This document shows positions 32,935 through 42,019 of a stretch of 64,000 nt of DNA, in pieces. A model generated the notes under the pieces. It saw only the letters and a program-made list of their open reading frames with translations, ran no database searches and was not told where the DNA came from. The translations under genes were made by a program, and so were the position numbers. This DNA comes from Acidimicrobiia bacterium (GTDB lineage: Bacteria > Actinomycetota > Acidimicrobiia > Spongiisociales > Spongiisociaceae): contig VXMM01000056.1 of NCBI GenBank assembly GCA_009841105.1, positions 40,815-104,814 on the forward strand. Reading direction: 5' to 3'. Numbering within the stretch: position 1 is the stretch's first letter; every line of letters starts with the position of its first letter.

Positions 32935-33852
32935 TCAGGAGCGGTGTGAGTCACCACCAACCAGGCGAAGTGCTCCGGCAATGTCCGCGGCCGTGATCCG
33001 GGTAGGAGCATGCTCTCCGGGCGGCGCCGGGCGCAGGCGATCGAGGAAGGACAACACCAGTTGGTCGCCCGGGATCGGGCCGGTCCGCCGATCCGGCAAG
33101 CGGACCAGGAGCGGTCGGCCGGTACCGCCGATCGAGCAGGCACCAGAGCTGTCCAGACCATCCGCGTCGACCGTCACGGCGTAGACCCCCGGTCCGGGCA
33201 CCGCCATCGACCAGTTCACTTCCACGGCCGGGGTCGAGGCATCCACCTCCCCGTCCGGACCGGCCAGCCGGCCGGGCACTTCATGGGGTCGGCCGAGCAG
33301 CTCAGCGGCCGCCGCCACCCGGCCCGCCGCCACCCGGCGACGTATCGTGGAGGACGAGATCGGCCCCTCCCGACCGCCGCGGAGTCGGATGGCCTCGACG
33401 CCGAAGCCATGGATGTGACCCGAGGCCACCAGGGCGGCCACGTCTCCGGCTCTTCCCGAACCGTACCGGAAGTCCTCGCCCACAACCACGGCGCGGGCGT
33501 TGAACCCGCCCGACACCACCCGGCGGATGAACGCCTCCGGCCCTAGATGGCGCACGTCCGCAAAGGGGAGCACCCCCACCTGGGCCACACCCATCGACTC
33601 CAGCAACTCGAGCCGGCGGGACAGCGTCACCAGCATGGCGGGCCCGTCGACCGGGTCGAAGAACCGGCGGGGATGGACATCGAAGGTGACTACGACCCTT
33701 TCGATGCCCCCCGCTTGGACAGCCTGCTCCGATAGTGCGGCCAGCAGCGTCCGGTGACCCCGATGGACGCCGTCGAACACCCCGATGGTCAGTGCTGTTC
33801 CCCCATCAGGTCCTGGTCCCCAGGCGAGCGGATCGCCCCTCCAGACCTTCAT
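32935..33852 (-). CDS. ribF: RibF-like protein: FAD synthetase domain with degenerate riboflavin kinase domain
   Basis: The 305-residue protein has an intact N-terminal FMN adenylyltransferase half: GVFDGVHRGHRTLL near residue 24, VVVGEDFRYGSGRAGD, and ISSSTIRRRV. The C-terminal half should be riboflavin kinase but lacks the GFPTAN nucleotide/Mg motif and the catalytic Glu segment of the EVHLLDF type. Only GRPHEVPG at its start and short stretches such as GPGVYAV remain alignable. It may therefore be FAD synthetase only, with kinase activity supplied elsewhere. It follows truB by 10 bp in the conserved rbfA-nrnA-truB-ribF order. Confidence 0.85.
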   Translation of the reverse strand: MKVWRGDPLAWGPGPDGGTALTIGVFDGVHRGHRTLLAALSEQAVQAGGIERVVVTFDVHPRRFFDPVDGPAMLVTLSRRLELLESMGVAQVGVLPFADVRHLGPEAFIRRVVSGGFNARAVVVGEDFRYGSGRAGDVAALVASGHIHGFGVEAIRLRGGREGPISSSTIRRRVAAGRVAAAAELLGRPHEVPGRLAGPDGEVDASTPAVEVNWSMAVPGPGVYAVTVDADGLDSSGACSIGGTGRPLLVRLPDRRTGPIPGDQLVLSFLDRLRPAPPGEHAPTRITAADIAGALRLVGGDSHRS

Positions 33853-33862
33853 CGGACCGGAT

Positions 33863-34744
33863 TCACGTCAGCACCACCTCCGGAACCAACCGATCATCGC
33901 GGGCACGGTATACGGCTAGGAGGCGCCCGCCCGCGGTCACCCGGACGTGCCCGTCCAGGTCCGGTGGGGACGGCAGTCGCCGCCCGTTGCGCACCATGGC
34001 GGCCTCTTCGCGGTCCACGCTCACGGACGGCAGGTGCGACAGCGCGTCGGAGGGTTCCAGCACGGCTTCGGCCAGCCGGCCCTCGTCGCCGAGACATGCC
34101 AGCCGCTCGACCGTCCACGCCTCCTCGACGCTGAGACCGCCGCTCGCCACCCTACGGAGGGAAGTCAGATGGGCGCGCCCACCCAGGGCTTTGGCCAAGT
34201 CATCGGCCAGTACCCGGACGTAGAGCCCGCTCCCTCCCACCACCCGGAAGCGGACCTCCGGAAACGGACCCGCAGAGAACCTCTCTAGACCCAGGCGGTA
34301 CACCGTCACCTTCCGGGCAGGCCGCTCCACCTCCTCGCCACGCCTGGCCAGTTCGTACAGGCGCTTGCCACCTACCTTCACCGCCGACACCATCGGAGGC
34401 GTCTGGAGGATCTCCCCCCTGAAGCGATCCATGGCGCCGGCTACGTCCTCCCGGTCGATGCTCATCGGCGCCCGCGCCGTCACCTCACCGTCGGCATCCA
34501 GGCTGTCGGTGGCCACGCCGAAACGGGCCGTGGCCTCGTACTCCTTGGGCAGGTCGGTGACGAAGCGCAGCAACCGGGTGGCCCTGCCGATGCCGAGGAC
34601 GAGGAGGCCGGTGGCCATGGGATCAAGGGTGCCCGCGTGCCCGATCCGGCGCAGGCCGAGGATCCGGCGGGACCGGGCCACCACGTCATGGGACGTCCAC
34701 CCGCCGACCTTGTCGACCAGCACGAACCCGGAACCGGTGCTCAC
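33863..34744 (-). CDS. truB: tRNA pseudouridine-55 synthase
   Basis: The 293-residue enzyme isomerises U55 in the T-loop of tRNAs. The catalytic Asp lies in GHAGTLDPMATGLLVLG; KEYEATARFGVATDSLDADG and GGSGLYVRVLADDL also match. The C-terminal PUA-like region is present. GTG 34742-34744 overlaps the stop of the preceding nrnA gene in GTGA, and the N-terminus then reads SGFVLVDKVGGWTSHDV as in the family; the frame itself extends about 50 codons further upstream. Confidence 0.95.
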   Translation of the reverse strand: MSTGSGFVLVDKVGGWTSHDVVARSRRILGLRRIGHAGTLDPMATGLLVLGIGRATRLLRFVTDLPKEYEATARFGVATDSLDADGEVTARAPMSIDREDVAGAMDRFRGEILQTPPMVSAVKVGGKRLYELARRGEEVERPARKVTVYRLGLERFSAGPFPEVRFRVVGGSGLYVRVLADDLAKALGGRAHLTSLRRVASGGLSVEEAWTVERLACLGDEGRLAEAVLEPSDALSHLPSVSVDREEAAMVRNGRRLPSPPDLDGHVRVTAGGRLLAVYRARDDRLVPEVVLT

Positions 34745-35712
34745 CCGGCCAGCCGCTTCTTCACCGCCTCGACTGCTTCGTCCCGCGTGCCCGAGAACGA
34801 GCATCCGGCGGCGCGGTGGTGGCCGCCGCCACCCATCATCTCCGCTATGGCCGCGACGTCCACGCGGCGGCGGGACCGCAGACTCAGCTTCCACTCCCCG
34901 CCGGGCTGCTCCTTGAGCAACAGCGCCACCTCGGCCTCCCGGGCGACCCTGACATCATCGATCAGGGAGTCGGCGTCCTCCATACCGATACGGTGTCGCC
35001 CGAGATCGTCCTGGGTGAGGTAGGACCACACCAGGGAGTGTTCCGGCTCCAGCGTGGCGCGAGCCAGGACGGCTCCGGCCACGCCGAGGTACCCGAACGG
35101 CACTGACTCGTAGACGGCTTGCCCGATCACCTCCGGGCGCGCTCCGGCCTCCACCAACTCCGCAGCCGCCCGGAGGGCCTCGGGATTGGTGTTGCCGTAC
35201 TGGAAGCGACCGGTGTCGGTGACCAGCCCCAGCAGCAAGGCCGTGGCTGCCTCAGGCGGCACAGCCCAGCCGATCAGCCTGATCAGGCGGTAGCAGAGAA
35301 GCGCGGCTGCCGGAGCATCCGGGTCGGACACCCTGATGTCTCCGAATCCGGGGCCCGCCACATGATGATCGATCATCACCACCGTCCCGGCCGCCTCGAC
35401 CACCGGGGCCAGTTCCGCGCCGAGCCGATCCGGATCGTTGCAGTCGAAGGCCACCAGCACATCGGGCGCGCCCGCCTCCCCGGGATCCACCACCTGCCGG
35501 GTATCGAGGAAACCGAAGTGCCGTCCCAGGACGAAGCCCTCTCCGAAGCAGACCCGCGCCGGGAGGCCCACCGCGCGGGCTGCCAGCGCTAGGCCCAGTG
35601 CGGACCCCAGGGCGTCGCCGTCAGGCTTCACATGGCCCGTGGCGACCAGCGTGCCGGACTCCCGGATGGCGCGGGCCGCGTCCGTGAGGCCGCGGCTTGC
35701 CCCCGGCATCAC
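34741..35712 (-). CDS. nrnA: DHH-family bifunctional oligoribonuclease / PAP phosphatase (NrnA-like)
   Basis: The 323-residue phosphoesterase degrades short RNA oligomers and 3'-phosphoadenosine 5'-phosphate. Motifs in order are GHVKPDGDALGS, the metal-Asp segment AFDCNDPDRLG, the DHH motif MIDHHVAGPGFGD, LGLVTDTGRF, and the DHHA1 segment with MGGGGHHRAAG. GTG 35712 overlaps the rbfA stop (GTGA); ATG 35709 is an equal alternative. It is coupled to truB downstream. Confidence 0.93.
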   Translation of the reverse strand: MMPGASRGLTDAARAIRESGTLVATGHVKPDGDALGSALGLALAARAVGLPARVCFGEGFVLGRHFGFLDTRQVVDPGEAGAPDVLVAFDCNDPDRLGAELAPVVEAAGTVVMIDHHVAGPGFGDIRVSDPDAPAAALLCYRLIRLIGWAVPPEAATALLLGLVTDTGRFQYGNTNPEALRAAAELVEAGARPEVIGQAVYESVPFGYLGVAGAVLARATLEPEHSLVWSYLTQDDLGRHRIGMEDADSLIDDVRVAREAEVALLLKEQPGGEWKLSLRSRRRVDVAAIAEMMGGGGHHRAAGCSFSGTRDEAVEAVKKRLAG

Positions 35713-36059
35713 CCGCTCTCCCCTCGACCGTCCATATTCCTCAGTATCTCCTCTATCCGCCGGGCATGGGCCACAGCCGGATCGGGAACGAACCTCAACT
35801 CGGGAAGGTACTTCATCCGCACCTGCGGACCCACCGCGGCGCGTATCCGGGAGGCCGCCGCCGCCAGCGCCTCGGCGGTCCGGGCCTCGGCTTCCTCGTC
35901 GCCGAGAACCGTGTAGTAGACCTCGGCGTTACGGAGGTCCGGGGAGGTGGACACGCCGGTCACCGTCAGGAACCCGATGCGCGGGTCCTTGAGGTTCTGG
36001 CACTCCTCCGCGATGACCTCCCTGAGGATCTCGTTGACCCTCCGGAGCCTCAGGCCCAT
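35709..36059 (-). CDS. rbfA: Ribosome-binding factor A
   Basis: The 116-residue KH-like protein matures the 30S subunit. Matching segments are RVNEILREVIAEECQNLKDPRIGF, split here as RVNEILREVI and DPRIGFLTVTGV, then DLRNAEVYYTVLG and LPELRFVPDPA. ATG 36057-36059 follows GGGAGAGGG. It lies 13 bp after the DUF503 gene and overlaps the nrnA start. Confidence 0.95.
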   Translation of the reverse strand: MGLRLRRVNEILREVIAEECQNLKDPRIGFLTVTGVSTSPDLRNAEVYYTVLGDEEAEARTAEALAAAASRIRAAVGPQVRMKYLPELRFVPDPAVAHARRIEEILRNMDGRGESG

Positions 36060-36072
36060 CGTGCCCTCTCCC

Positions 36073-36375
36073 TCATGGCGGGTCCTCCAGGTAGGAGACG
36101 CCGACCGACAGCACCTCGGCCTCCTCCCACCGATCGAAGAAGCGGCACACCGAATGGACCGCCATCTCCAGTTGCGTTGCATGCGGCGAGACGATGCCGA
36201 CCGCCACCGCGGTCCGCTGCCACTGGTCATGGTGATCGACCTCGGCAAATGCCACGGGGAAGGCTCGTCGCAGGTTGCTGGACAGGCGGGCGATGCGCTG
36301 CCGCTTGGCCTTCAGCGAATGGACGTCCCGCAAACGCAGATCAACCCGGAGCGCCGCGGCGTGCATGATCGCCAT
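36073..36375 (-). CDS. DUF503 family protein (YlxP-like)
   Basis: The 100-residue protein matches the small DUF503 family encoded beside infB and rbfA in many bacteria: VDLRLRDVHSLKAKRQRI near the N-terminus and AEVDHHDQWQRTAVAVGIVS in the middle. A role near ribosome assembly is assumed only from this conserved neighbourhood. ATG 36375 is used; ATG 36366 is possible. Confidence 0.9.
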   Translation of the reverse strand: MAIMHAAALRVDLRLRDVHSLKAKRQRIARLSSNLRRAFPVAFAEVDHHDQWQRTAVAVGIVSPHATQLEMAVHSVCRFFDRWEEAEVLSVGVSYLEDPP

Positions 36376-36396
36376 GGGGTAGTCACGTCAGCGCGT

Positions 36397-38424
36397 TCAT
36401 GTGGCCGCGATCTCATCGATCCGGAATGTCTCTATGACATCGCCCTCCTTGACATCCCGGAAGCGTTCCAGCCCCACACCACACTCGTATCCGGCGACCA
36501 CCTCGCTCACATCCTCCTTGAACCGGCGTAGCGACGCCACCCGGCCGTCGTAGACCACGCTCCCGTCCCGGACCACCCGGGCCCTCGCCTCCCTGGCGAT
36601 CCTCCCCTCGGTCACGTAGCAACCGGCGACGGCGCCCAGGCGCGGCACGCGGAAGATGGCTCGTACCTGAGCCACGCCGACCAGGGTCTCCTCCCGGGTC
36701 GGCGCCAGGCGGCCGACCAGCATCTGCTCCATCTCGTCGAGGAGCTCGTAGATGATCGAGTAGGTCAGTACCTCGATGCCCGCAGCCGCGGCCGCCCTCC
36801 TCGCGTTCGGATCGAGACGGACGTTGAAGCCCACCACCACCGAGCCGGTGGCGTCAGCCAGGGTGATGTCGTTCTCGTTGATACCACCCACCGCGGCGTG
36901 CACCACGTTCACCCGGCCGCCCTCGCGGGCGATCTCACCGACCGCCTCGCGGATCGCCTCCACCGAACCGTCGGCGTCAGCCTTGATGATGAGGAGGAGC
37001 TCGGTCTGCTCCTGGGACCGCAAGCGCTCCAGCAGCTGCCCGAGGCGCTCGCGGGCGGTGGGTACCACGAGGGTCTTGGCCCGGACGGCATCCACCTGCT
37101 TGGCGGCCATGGACCGGGCAATACGGTCGTTCTTGACCACCTCGAACATGTCGCCCGCCGCCGGAACCGACGCCCATCCCGATACCAGCACCGGAGTGGA
37201 CGGGGTCGCGGTCGAGACGCGACGGCCCGTGTGGTCGATGATGGAACGGGCCCGGCCGCTCACCATCCCCGCCACCAGGGAGTTCCCCCTCTTCAGGGTT
37301 CCCCGCTGCACGATCACGGTGCCCACCGGACCCAGCCCCCGATCAAGGTGGCTCTCGATCACCACTCCCGACGCCGGGGCCTTCGGGTTGGCCGTGAACT
37401 CCGACACTTGGGCGACCAGGTCGATCATCTCCAGCAGGCTGTCCATACCGTCCCCGGACGTTGCGGACACCTCGACCGAGACGACTTCGCCACCCAGTTC
37501 TTCCGTGACCACCTCGTGCTCGGTCAGCATGGCCCGGACCCTCAGAGGGTCGGCGTTCTCGAGATCCATCTTGTTGATGGCGACGATCATCGGCACGCCC
37601 GCCGCCTTGGTGTGGCTGATCGCTTCGGCGGTCTGTGGCATCACCCCGTCGTCCGCCGCCACCACCAGCACGACAATGTCGGTCACCTCGGCGCCCCGGG
37701 CCCGCATGGCGGTGAAGGCGGCGTGGCCAGGCGTGTCGATGAAGGTGATCGGACGCCCGTCGACCGTGGCCTGGTAGGCGCCGATGTGCTGGGTGATTCC
37801 CCCCGCTTCTCCGGACACGACATTGGTGTTGCGGATGAAGTCCAGCAACGTGGTCTTGCCGTGATCGACATGCCCCATCACCGTGACGACCGGCGGACGA
37901 TCCACCAGGGAGGCGGGATCGTCGTCGAACACCCGCTTCGGCTTCACCAGGGGCTCGCTGACCTCGTCCGGCTCCTCGCCCTGCTCGACCTCCACCATGA
38001 TCCCGAAGCTTTCCGCCAAGGGCTCGATGGCCTCGGGCGGGACCGGCGCGGCCGCCGCCGCCATCAGTCCCATCGACAGCAACTGCCTGACGACCTCGCC
38101 CACGGGCTGGTGCATGGCTCTCGCCATCTCGAGCACCGACACCCCGGCCGGCACCGAGATGACCCTGATCTCTTCGGGCTCGGGGATGTCGGGTTCGGGA
38201 GCGGAAGCCTCATCCCGTGAGCCGATCGCCTGTTCGGGGGTGTCGGCGACATCCTCCTCAGGCTCCTCGGGGAGGAGCATGGAGCGAAGGGCCTCGGCAT
38301 CGCCCGGGTCCAGCCCGGAGGAAGCGGTCGTGACCGGGAGTCCCAGATCCTGTGCGGTGGCCAGAACGTCGCGGGAGGCCAGGCCCATCTCCTTCGCCAA
38401 CTCGTAGATGCGCTTGGTCACCAT
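36397..38424 (-). CDS. infB: Translation initiation factor IF-2
   Basis: The 675-residue GTPase delivers fMet-tRNA to the ribosome. An N-terminal helical IF2-N module (RIYELAKEMGL) and a second one (GVSVLEMARAM) precede the G domain with GHVDHGKTTLLD, DTPGHAAF and NKMD. Domains II-IV follow. It is compact compared with many actinobacterial IF-2 proteins, which carry a long Pro/Ala/Gly linker. It lies in the rimP-nusA-infB-DUF503-rbfA cluster; no ylxR gene is seen in the 136-bp gap after nusA. Confidence 0.97.
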   Translation of the reverse strand: MVTKRIYELAKEMGLASRDVLATAQDLGLPVTTASSGLDPGDAEALRSMLLPEEPEEDVADTPEQAIGSRDEASAPEPDIPEPEEIRVISVPAGVSVLEMARAMHQPVGEVVRQLLSMGLMAAAAAPVPPEAIEPLAESFGIMVEVEQGEEPDEVSEPLVKPKRVFDDDPASLVDRPPVVTVMGHVDHGKTTLLDFIRNTNVVSGEAGGITQHIGAYQATVDGRPITFIDTPGHAAFTAMRARGAEVTDIVVLVVAADDGVMPQTAEAISHTKAAGVPMIVAINKMDLENADPLRVRAMLTEHEVVTEELGGEVVSVEVSATSGDGMDSLLEMIDLVAQVSEFTANPKAPASGVVIESHLDRGLGPVGTVIVQRGTLKRGNSLVAGMVSGRARSIIDHTGRRVSTATPSTPVLVSGWASVPAAGDMFEVVKNDRIARSMAAKQVDAVRAKTLVVPTARERLGQLLERLRSQEQTELLLIIKADADGSVEAIREAVGEIAREGGRVNVVHAAVGGINENDITLADATGSVVVGFNVRLDPNARRAAAAAGIEVLTYSIIYELLDEMEQMLVGRLAPTREETLVGVAQVRAIFRVPRLGAVAGCYVTEGRIAREARARVVRDGSVVYDGRVASLRRFKEDVSEVVAGYECGVGLERFRDVKEGDVIETFRIDEIAAT

Positions 38425-38560
38425 GGCTGCCTACGCCCCCGTCGCCCCCTCAAGCGGGCGATCCGGTGTCCGTCCGACCCCGGAGACCCCTTCCTGCTGG
38501 AAGCATCCCTCCAAGACCTGTCCCGGTCGGCCAAGCCTCGCACGACCTGTTCGCGCGCCT

Positions 38561-39577
38561 CTAACGGCCGCCGGCGGCGACCGGGCCGCGTCCCCGAGCC
38601 GGCCGCTGGGACCTGGAATCACTCTGAATGTCGATGCGGTAGCCGGTGAGCCGGGTGGCCAGCCGGGCGTTCTGGCCCTCCCGGCCGATTGCCAGCGAGA
38701 GCTGGTGCTCGCTCACGATCACCACCGCCGCCTTTTCTTCCTCGTCAACCTGAACGTCACGCACCTTGGCCGGGCCGAGGGCTTCGGCAATGAACTGTGC
38801 CGTATCCTCGCGCCATTGCACCACGTCCACCTTCTCGCCCCGCAACTCGTTGACAACGTTGCGCACCCGGGAGCCACGGGCGCCCACGCAGGCTCCTTTG
38901 GGATCCACGTTGGGATCATTGGATACCACTGCGATCTTGGTGCGATGGCCCGCTTCCCGGGCTATCGAGCGGATCTTCACCGTTCCGTCCAGCAACTCCG
39001 GCACCGCCAGCTCGAGCAACCGACGAACCAGGTCGGGATGGGAGCGCGACACCACGATCTGCGGACCCTTGGTCTCCCGCCGCACCTCGATGATCAGGGC
39101 CTTCGCCCGGGCGCCCCGCTCCAGCCGCTCGTAGGGGATCCTCTCCGACCCCGGCATCATCGCCTCGGCGTTGCCCAGGTCGAGGATCGTGTACCGGTTG
39201 TCATGCTGCTGCACCATGCCGGTCACCAGGTCGCCCTCCCGGCCCTCGTAGGCGTCGAACACCTGCTCGCGCTTGGCCTCCCGGAGTTGCTGGGCGATCA
39301 CCTGCTTGGCTGTGCTGGCGGCGATCCGACCGAAGTCCGTGGAGTTGTCTTCCCACTCCTTGATGACGTTTCCGTCGTCGTCGAGCTCCTGCGCGTAGAC
39401 GATGATCTCGCCGGAGTCCGGCTCGATGGTCACGCGGGCCTCCTCCGCGGCTCCCGGCGTCCGCTTGTAGGCCGATACGAGGGCGTTGGCCAGCGCAGCG
39501 AGAATGGTGTCGACAGGAATGCCTCGCTCCCGCTCCAGCATCTCCAGAGCCTCCATGACCCGGTAGTCAATCTTCAT
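38561..39577 (-). CDS. nusA: Transcription termination/antitermination factor NusA
   Basis: The 338-residue RNA-polymerase-binding factor has the N-terminal domain (ALEMLERERGIP), an S1 domain (GREGDLVTGMVQQ), and two KH domains (GACVGARGSRVRNVVNEL and LAIGREGQNARLATRL). No C-terminal acidic repeats are present, as in other actinobacteria and Firmicutes. ATG 39577 has GGGGTGA upstream, and rimP ends 4 bp before it. Confidence 0.97.
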   Translation of the reverse strand: MKIDYRVMEALEMLERERGIPVDTILAALANALVSAYKRTPGAAEEARVTIEPDSGEIIVYAQELDDDGNVIKEWEDNSTDFGRIAASTAKQVIAQQLREAKREQVFDAYEGREGDLVTGMVQQHDNRYTILDLGNAEAMMPGSERIPYERLERGARAKALIIEVRRETKGPQIVVSRSHPDLVRRLLELAVPELLDGTVKIRSIAREAGHRTKIAVVSNDPNVDPKGACVGARGSRVRNVVNELRGEKVDVVQWREDTAQFIAEALGPAKVRDVQVDEEEKAAVVIVSEHQLSLAIGREGQNARLATRLTGYRIDIQSDSRSQRPARGRGPVAAGGR

Positions 39578-39581
39578 CGCG

Positions 39582-40061
39582 TCACCCCGACTTCGTCACT
39601 CTGGCTTGCTTGTTCCACTCGAACCGCGTGCGCGCCGACCGTATCTGCCCGTATCCGATCAGCCTCGACTCGCCGTCGACCCGCACGGCACAGCCATCCG
39701 AATCGGCCGCTTCCAGCACACCTCGATGGTGCCGGGAACCCGCCACCTCGACGTTGGTCTTGATGGTCACATCCCGGCCGATCGACTTGCGGAAGTGGCG
39801 GGGACGGTGGAGGGTGCGCTCGAGCCCGGGCGAGGTCACCTCCAAGGAATAGGATCCGTCGAAGGGATCGAGGCGGTCGAGCTGTCGTGACAGGGAGCGG
39901 GACACGGCCGCCAACTGGTCGACCCCCACCCCGCCGTCACCGTCGACGATGACCCGGATGAGCCGCGGGCCTCGTCCGGCCACCTGCAGGTAATCGAGTT
40001 CTAGGCCCTGGCCGGCCAGATGCTGCTCGACCAGGACTTCGAGCTGTTCCTCAATCCTCAT
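39582..40061 (-). CDS. rimP: Ribosome maturation factor RimP
   Basis: The 159-residue 30S-assembly factor shows the family pattern: GLELDYLQVAGRG, LIRVIVDGDGGVGVDQLAAVSR, SLEVTSPGLERTLHRPRHF and FEWNKQAR at the end (parts given). ATG 40059-40061 is preferred; the open frame continues upstream into the terminator region. It is the first gene of the nusA-infB transcription unit, behind the proS terminator. Confidence 0.92.
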   Translation of the reverse strand: MRIEEQLEVLVEQHLAGQGLELDYLQVAGRGPRLIRVIVDGDGGVGVDQLAAVSRSLSRQLDRLDPFDGSYSLEVTSPGLERTLHRPRHFRKSIGRDVTIKTNVEVAGSRHHRGVLEAADSDGCAVRVDGESRLIGYGQIRSARTRFEWNKQARVTKSG

Positions 40062-40178
40062 GGGTGGCGGCTCCGAGCCACCGGCTCCTCCGGACGGGAC
40101 CACCTCTATCCGGTGTGGCGTGGACGCATGGCGGGTCTCCGGCGCGGCGGAATGCGCCGGCCAACCGGTTTCTACAAT

Positions 40179-40202
40179 AAAAAAAGCGGGCTGGGCGCCC
40201 AC
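40179..40202 (-). terminator. Rho-independent terminator after proS
   Basis: On the minus strand GTGGGC, loop GCCCA, GCCCGC form a 6-bp stem (one G-U pair) followed by seven Ts. It lies 42 bp after the proS stop and separates proS from the rimP unit. Confidence 0.8.
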
Positions 40203-40243
40203 CTTGTACCACAAAGTCACGTCCTTGAGTGTCTGAGCATGGA

Positions 40244-41983
40244 TTATAGCATTTGTCCCGCCGGACCAGACCTCTGCAAGGCGGGCTGGAACACCAGCAG
40301 GGCGAGTCGTTTCACCACCTGATCCAGCGGAACGGATTCGGCCAGCGAGCCGTCGCGGGCGGCCAGCTCGGCCTCTCCGGCCGCGATCCCGCGAGGGCCC
40401 ACAGTCAGCCGGTAGGGGATCCCGACCAGCTCGGCGTCGGCGAACTTGACCCCGGGACGCTCGTTGCGGTCATCAAGCAGAACCTCGATCCCGGCGTCGT
40501 TCAGGTCGCGGTAGAGACGTTCCCCTGCCTGGCCGACGGCCGGATTGTCGGGTCGCAGGAGCGTGATCACCACCGCGAACGGCGCCACCGAGACGGGCCA
40601 GATGATTCCCTTGCCGTCGTGGCCGGCCTCGACTATGGAGGCCATCGAACGCCCCACACCGATACCGTACGAACCCATCACGATGGGCGTGGGCCGTCCC
40701 GACTCGTCGAGCACGGTGGCCCCTAGGGCTTTGCTGTACTTGAGTCCGAGCTTGAAGATGTGGCCGACCTCGATGACCTTCGCCAACGAAAGGGAACCGG
40801 ACAGGCATTTCCTGCAAACCTCGCCCTCCCGCACCGAACGCATATCGAGCCACCTGCCCACCGGGAGGTCGCGCTCAACGTCCACGCCTCGCAAGTGAAC
40901 ATCGTCCTCGTTGGCGCCGGTCACCATGTTGGAGCGCCCCCGAAGGACCGGATCGGCGATCACCGGATACTCCACCCCCACCGCACCGAGGCTCCCCGGG
41001 TGAGCGCCGAGCTTCGCCACGATCTCCTCTGCCGTCGCCGGGCGGGCCACGCCGGCCACCGCGTCCACCAGCTTCTGGACTTCGAGGTCGTGGTCGCCCC
41101 TCAACGCCAGCAGGGTGAATTCGTCCCCCACGTAGTAGGCGAGGGTCTTGATCTGGCGCCGGGCGGCCGCGAACCGGCCCATCGCGGTCAGCGCCGCGAT
41201 GGTACGAACCCCGGGAGTCGGGAAAGGCTCGGGCGGACCCTCCCAAGGATCGTCCGGCACCTCGTCGGGTGCGCTGACAGCCCGCTCCAGATTGGCGGCG
41301 TACCCGCAACTGGCGCAGAGAGCGACGCGGTCCTCACCCGTATCCGAGCGCACCACGAATTCCACGGAGTCACTGCCGCCCATGTTGCCGGAGGAAGCCT
41401 CCACCTGGATGGATTCGAGTCCCATGCGGGCAAAGATGCGGTCATAGGCGCCGCGGTGAGCTTCGAACTGGACGTCGAGGCCTTCTGAGCTGACGTCCAA
41501 CGAGTAGGAGTCCTTCATGATGAACTCTCTCACCCGGAGAAGGCCGGACTTGGGCCGGGCCTCGTCACGGAACTTGGTCTGGAGGTGATACCAGAGCTGG
41601 GGTAGCTCCCGATAGGAGTTCAACTCGGTGGCAAGGTGAGCGAACACCTCCTCGTGGGTGAGGGCCAGTACGAGGTCGGCGCCCCGGCGGTCCTCGAGCT
41701 TGACCATGATCCCCTCGACGTCGTCCCACCGGCCGGTCTTCTTCCACAGTTCAGCCGGATGAACCACGGGCGCCAGGAACTCCTGGCCTCCGATGGCGTT
41801 CATCTCCTCCCGGATAATGTCGGAGACCTTCGTGGCGACCCGCATTCCGAGCGGAAGCATCGAATAGGAGCCGGCCATGAGCTGGCGGATGAAGCCACCC
41901 CGGACCAGCAAGCGGTGGCTGGCTGCAACGGCGTCTGCCGGATCGTCGCGAAGGGTGGGAATGAACGTCCGTGACCAGCGCAC
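40244..41983 (-). CDS. proS: Proline--tRNA ligase (bacterial type)
   Basis: The 579-residue class II synthetase charges tRNA-Pro. Motif 1 is in the N-terminal GSYSMLPLGMRVATKVSDII region, motif 2 includes FRDEARPKSGLLRVREF, and motif 3 contains MGSYGIGVGRSMASIVE. An insertion domain between motifs 2 and 3 (about residues 230-380) is the Ala-Pro-tRNA editing domain of bacterial enzymes. The anticodon-binding domain closes the protein. GTG 41983 is the start; ispG lies 36 bp upstream on the same strand. Confidence 0.97.
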   Translation of the reverse strand: MRWSRTFIPTLRDDPADAVAASHRLLVRGGFIRQLMAGSYSMLPLGMRVATKVSDIIREEMNAIGGQEFLAPVVHPAELWKKTGRWDDVEGIMVKLEDRRGADLVLALTHEEVFAHLATELNSYRELPQLWYHLQTKFRDEARPKSGLLRVREFIMKDSYSLDVSSEGLDVQFEAHRGAYDRIFARMGLESIQVEASSGNMGGSDSVEFVVRSDTGEDRVALCASCGYAANLERAVSAPDEVPDDPWEGPPEPFPTPGVRTIAALTAMGRFAAARRQIKTLAYYVGDEFTLLALRGDHDLEVQKLVDAVAGVARPATAEEIVAKLGAHPGSLGAVGVEYPVIADPVLRGRSNMVTGANEDDVHLRGVDVERDLPVGRWLDMRSVREGEVCRKCLSGSLSLAKVIEVGHIFKLGLKYSKALGATVLDESGRPTPIVMGSYGIGVGRSMASIVEAGHDGKGIIWPVSVAPFAVVITLLRPDNPAVGQAGERLYRDLNDAGIEVLLDDRNERPGVKFADAELVGIPYRLTVGPRGIAAGEAELAARDGSLAESVPLDQVVKRLALLVFQPALQRSGPAGQML

Positions 41984-42019
41984 CGGAACTCCTACGGGGT
42001 ACTCAGCGGAGTCGAGCCG

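Noticed and set aside
38425..38560. ylxR gene between nusA and infB
   Set aside because: No frame in the gap shows the expected CVGCR-type start or basic fold pattern.
36898..39763. Long plus-strand open frames opposite infB and nusA (similar ones elsewhere)
   Set aside because: They mirror the minus-strand core genes; His/Arg/Gly-rich antisense frames are common in GC-rich DNA and match no family.
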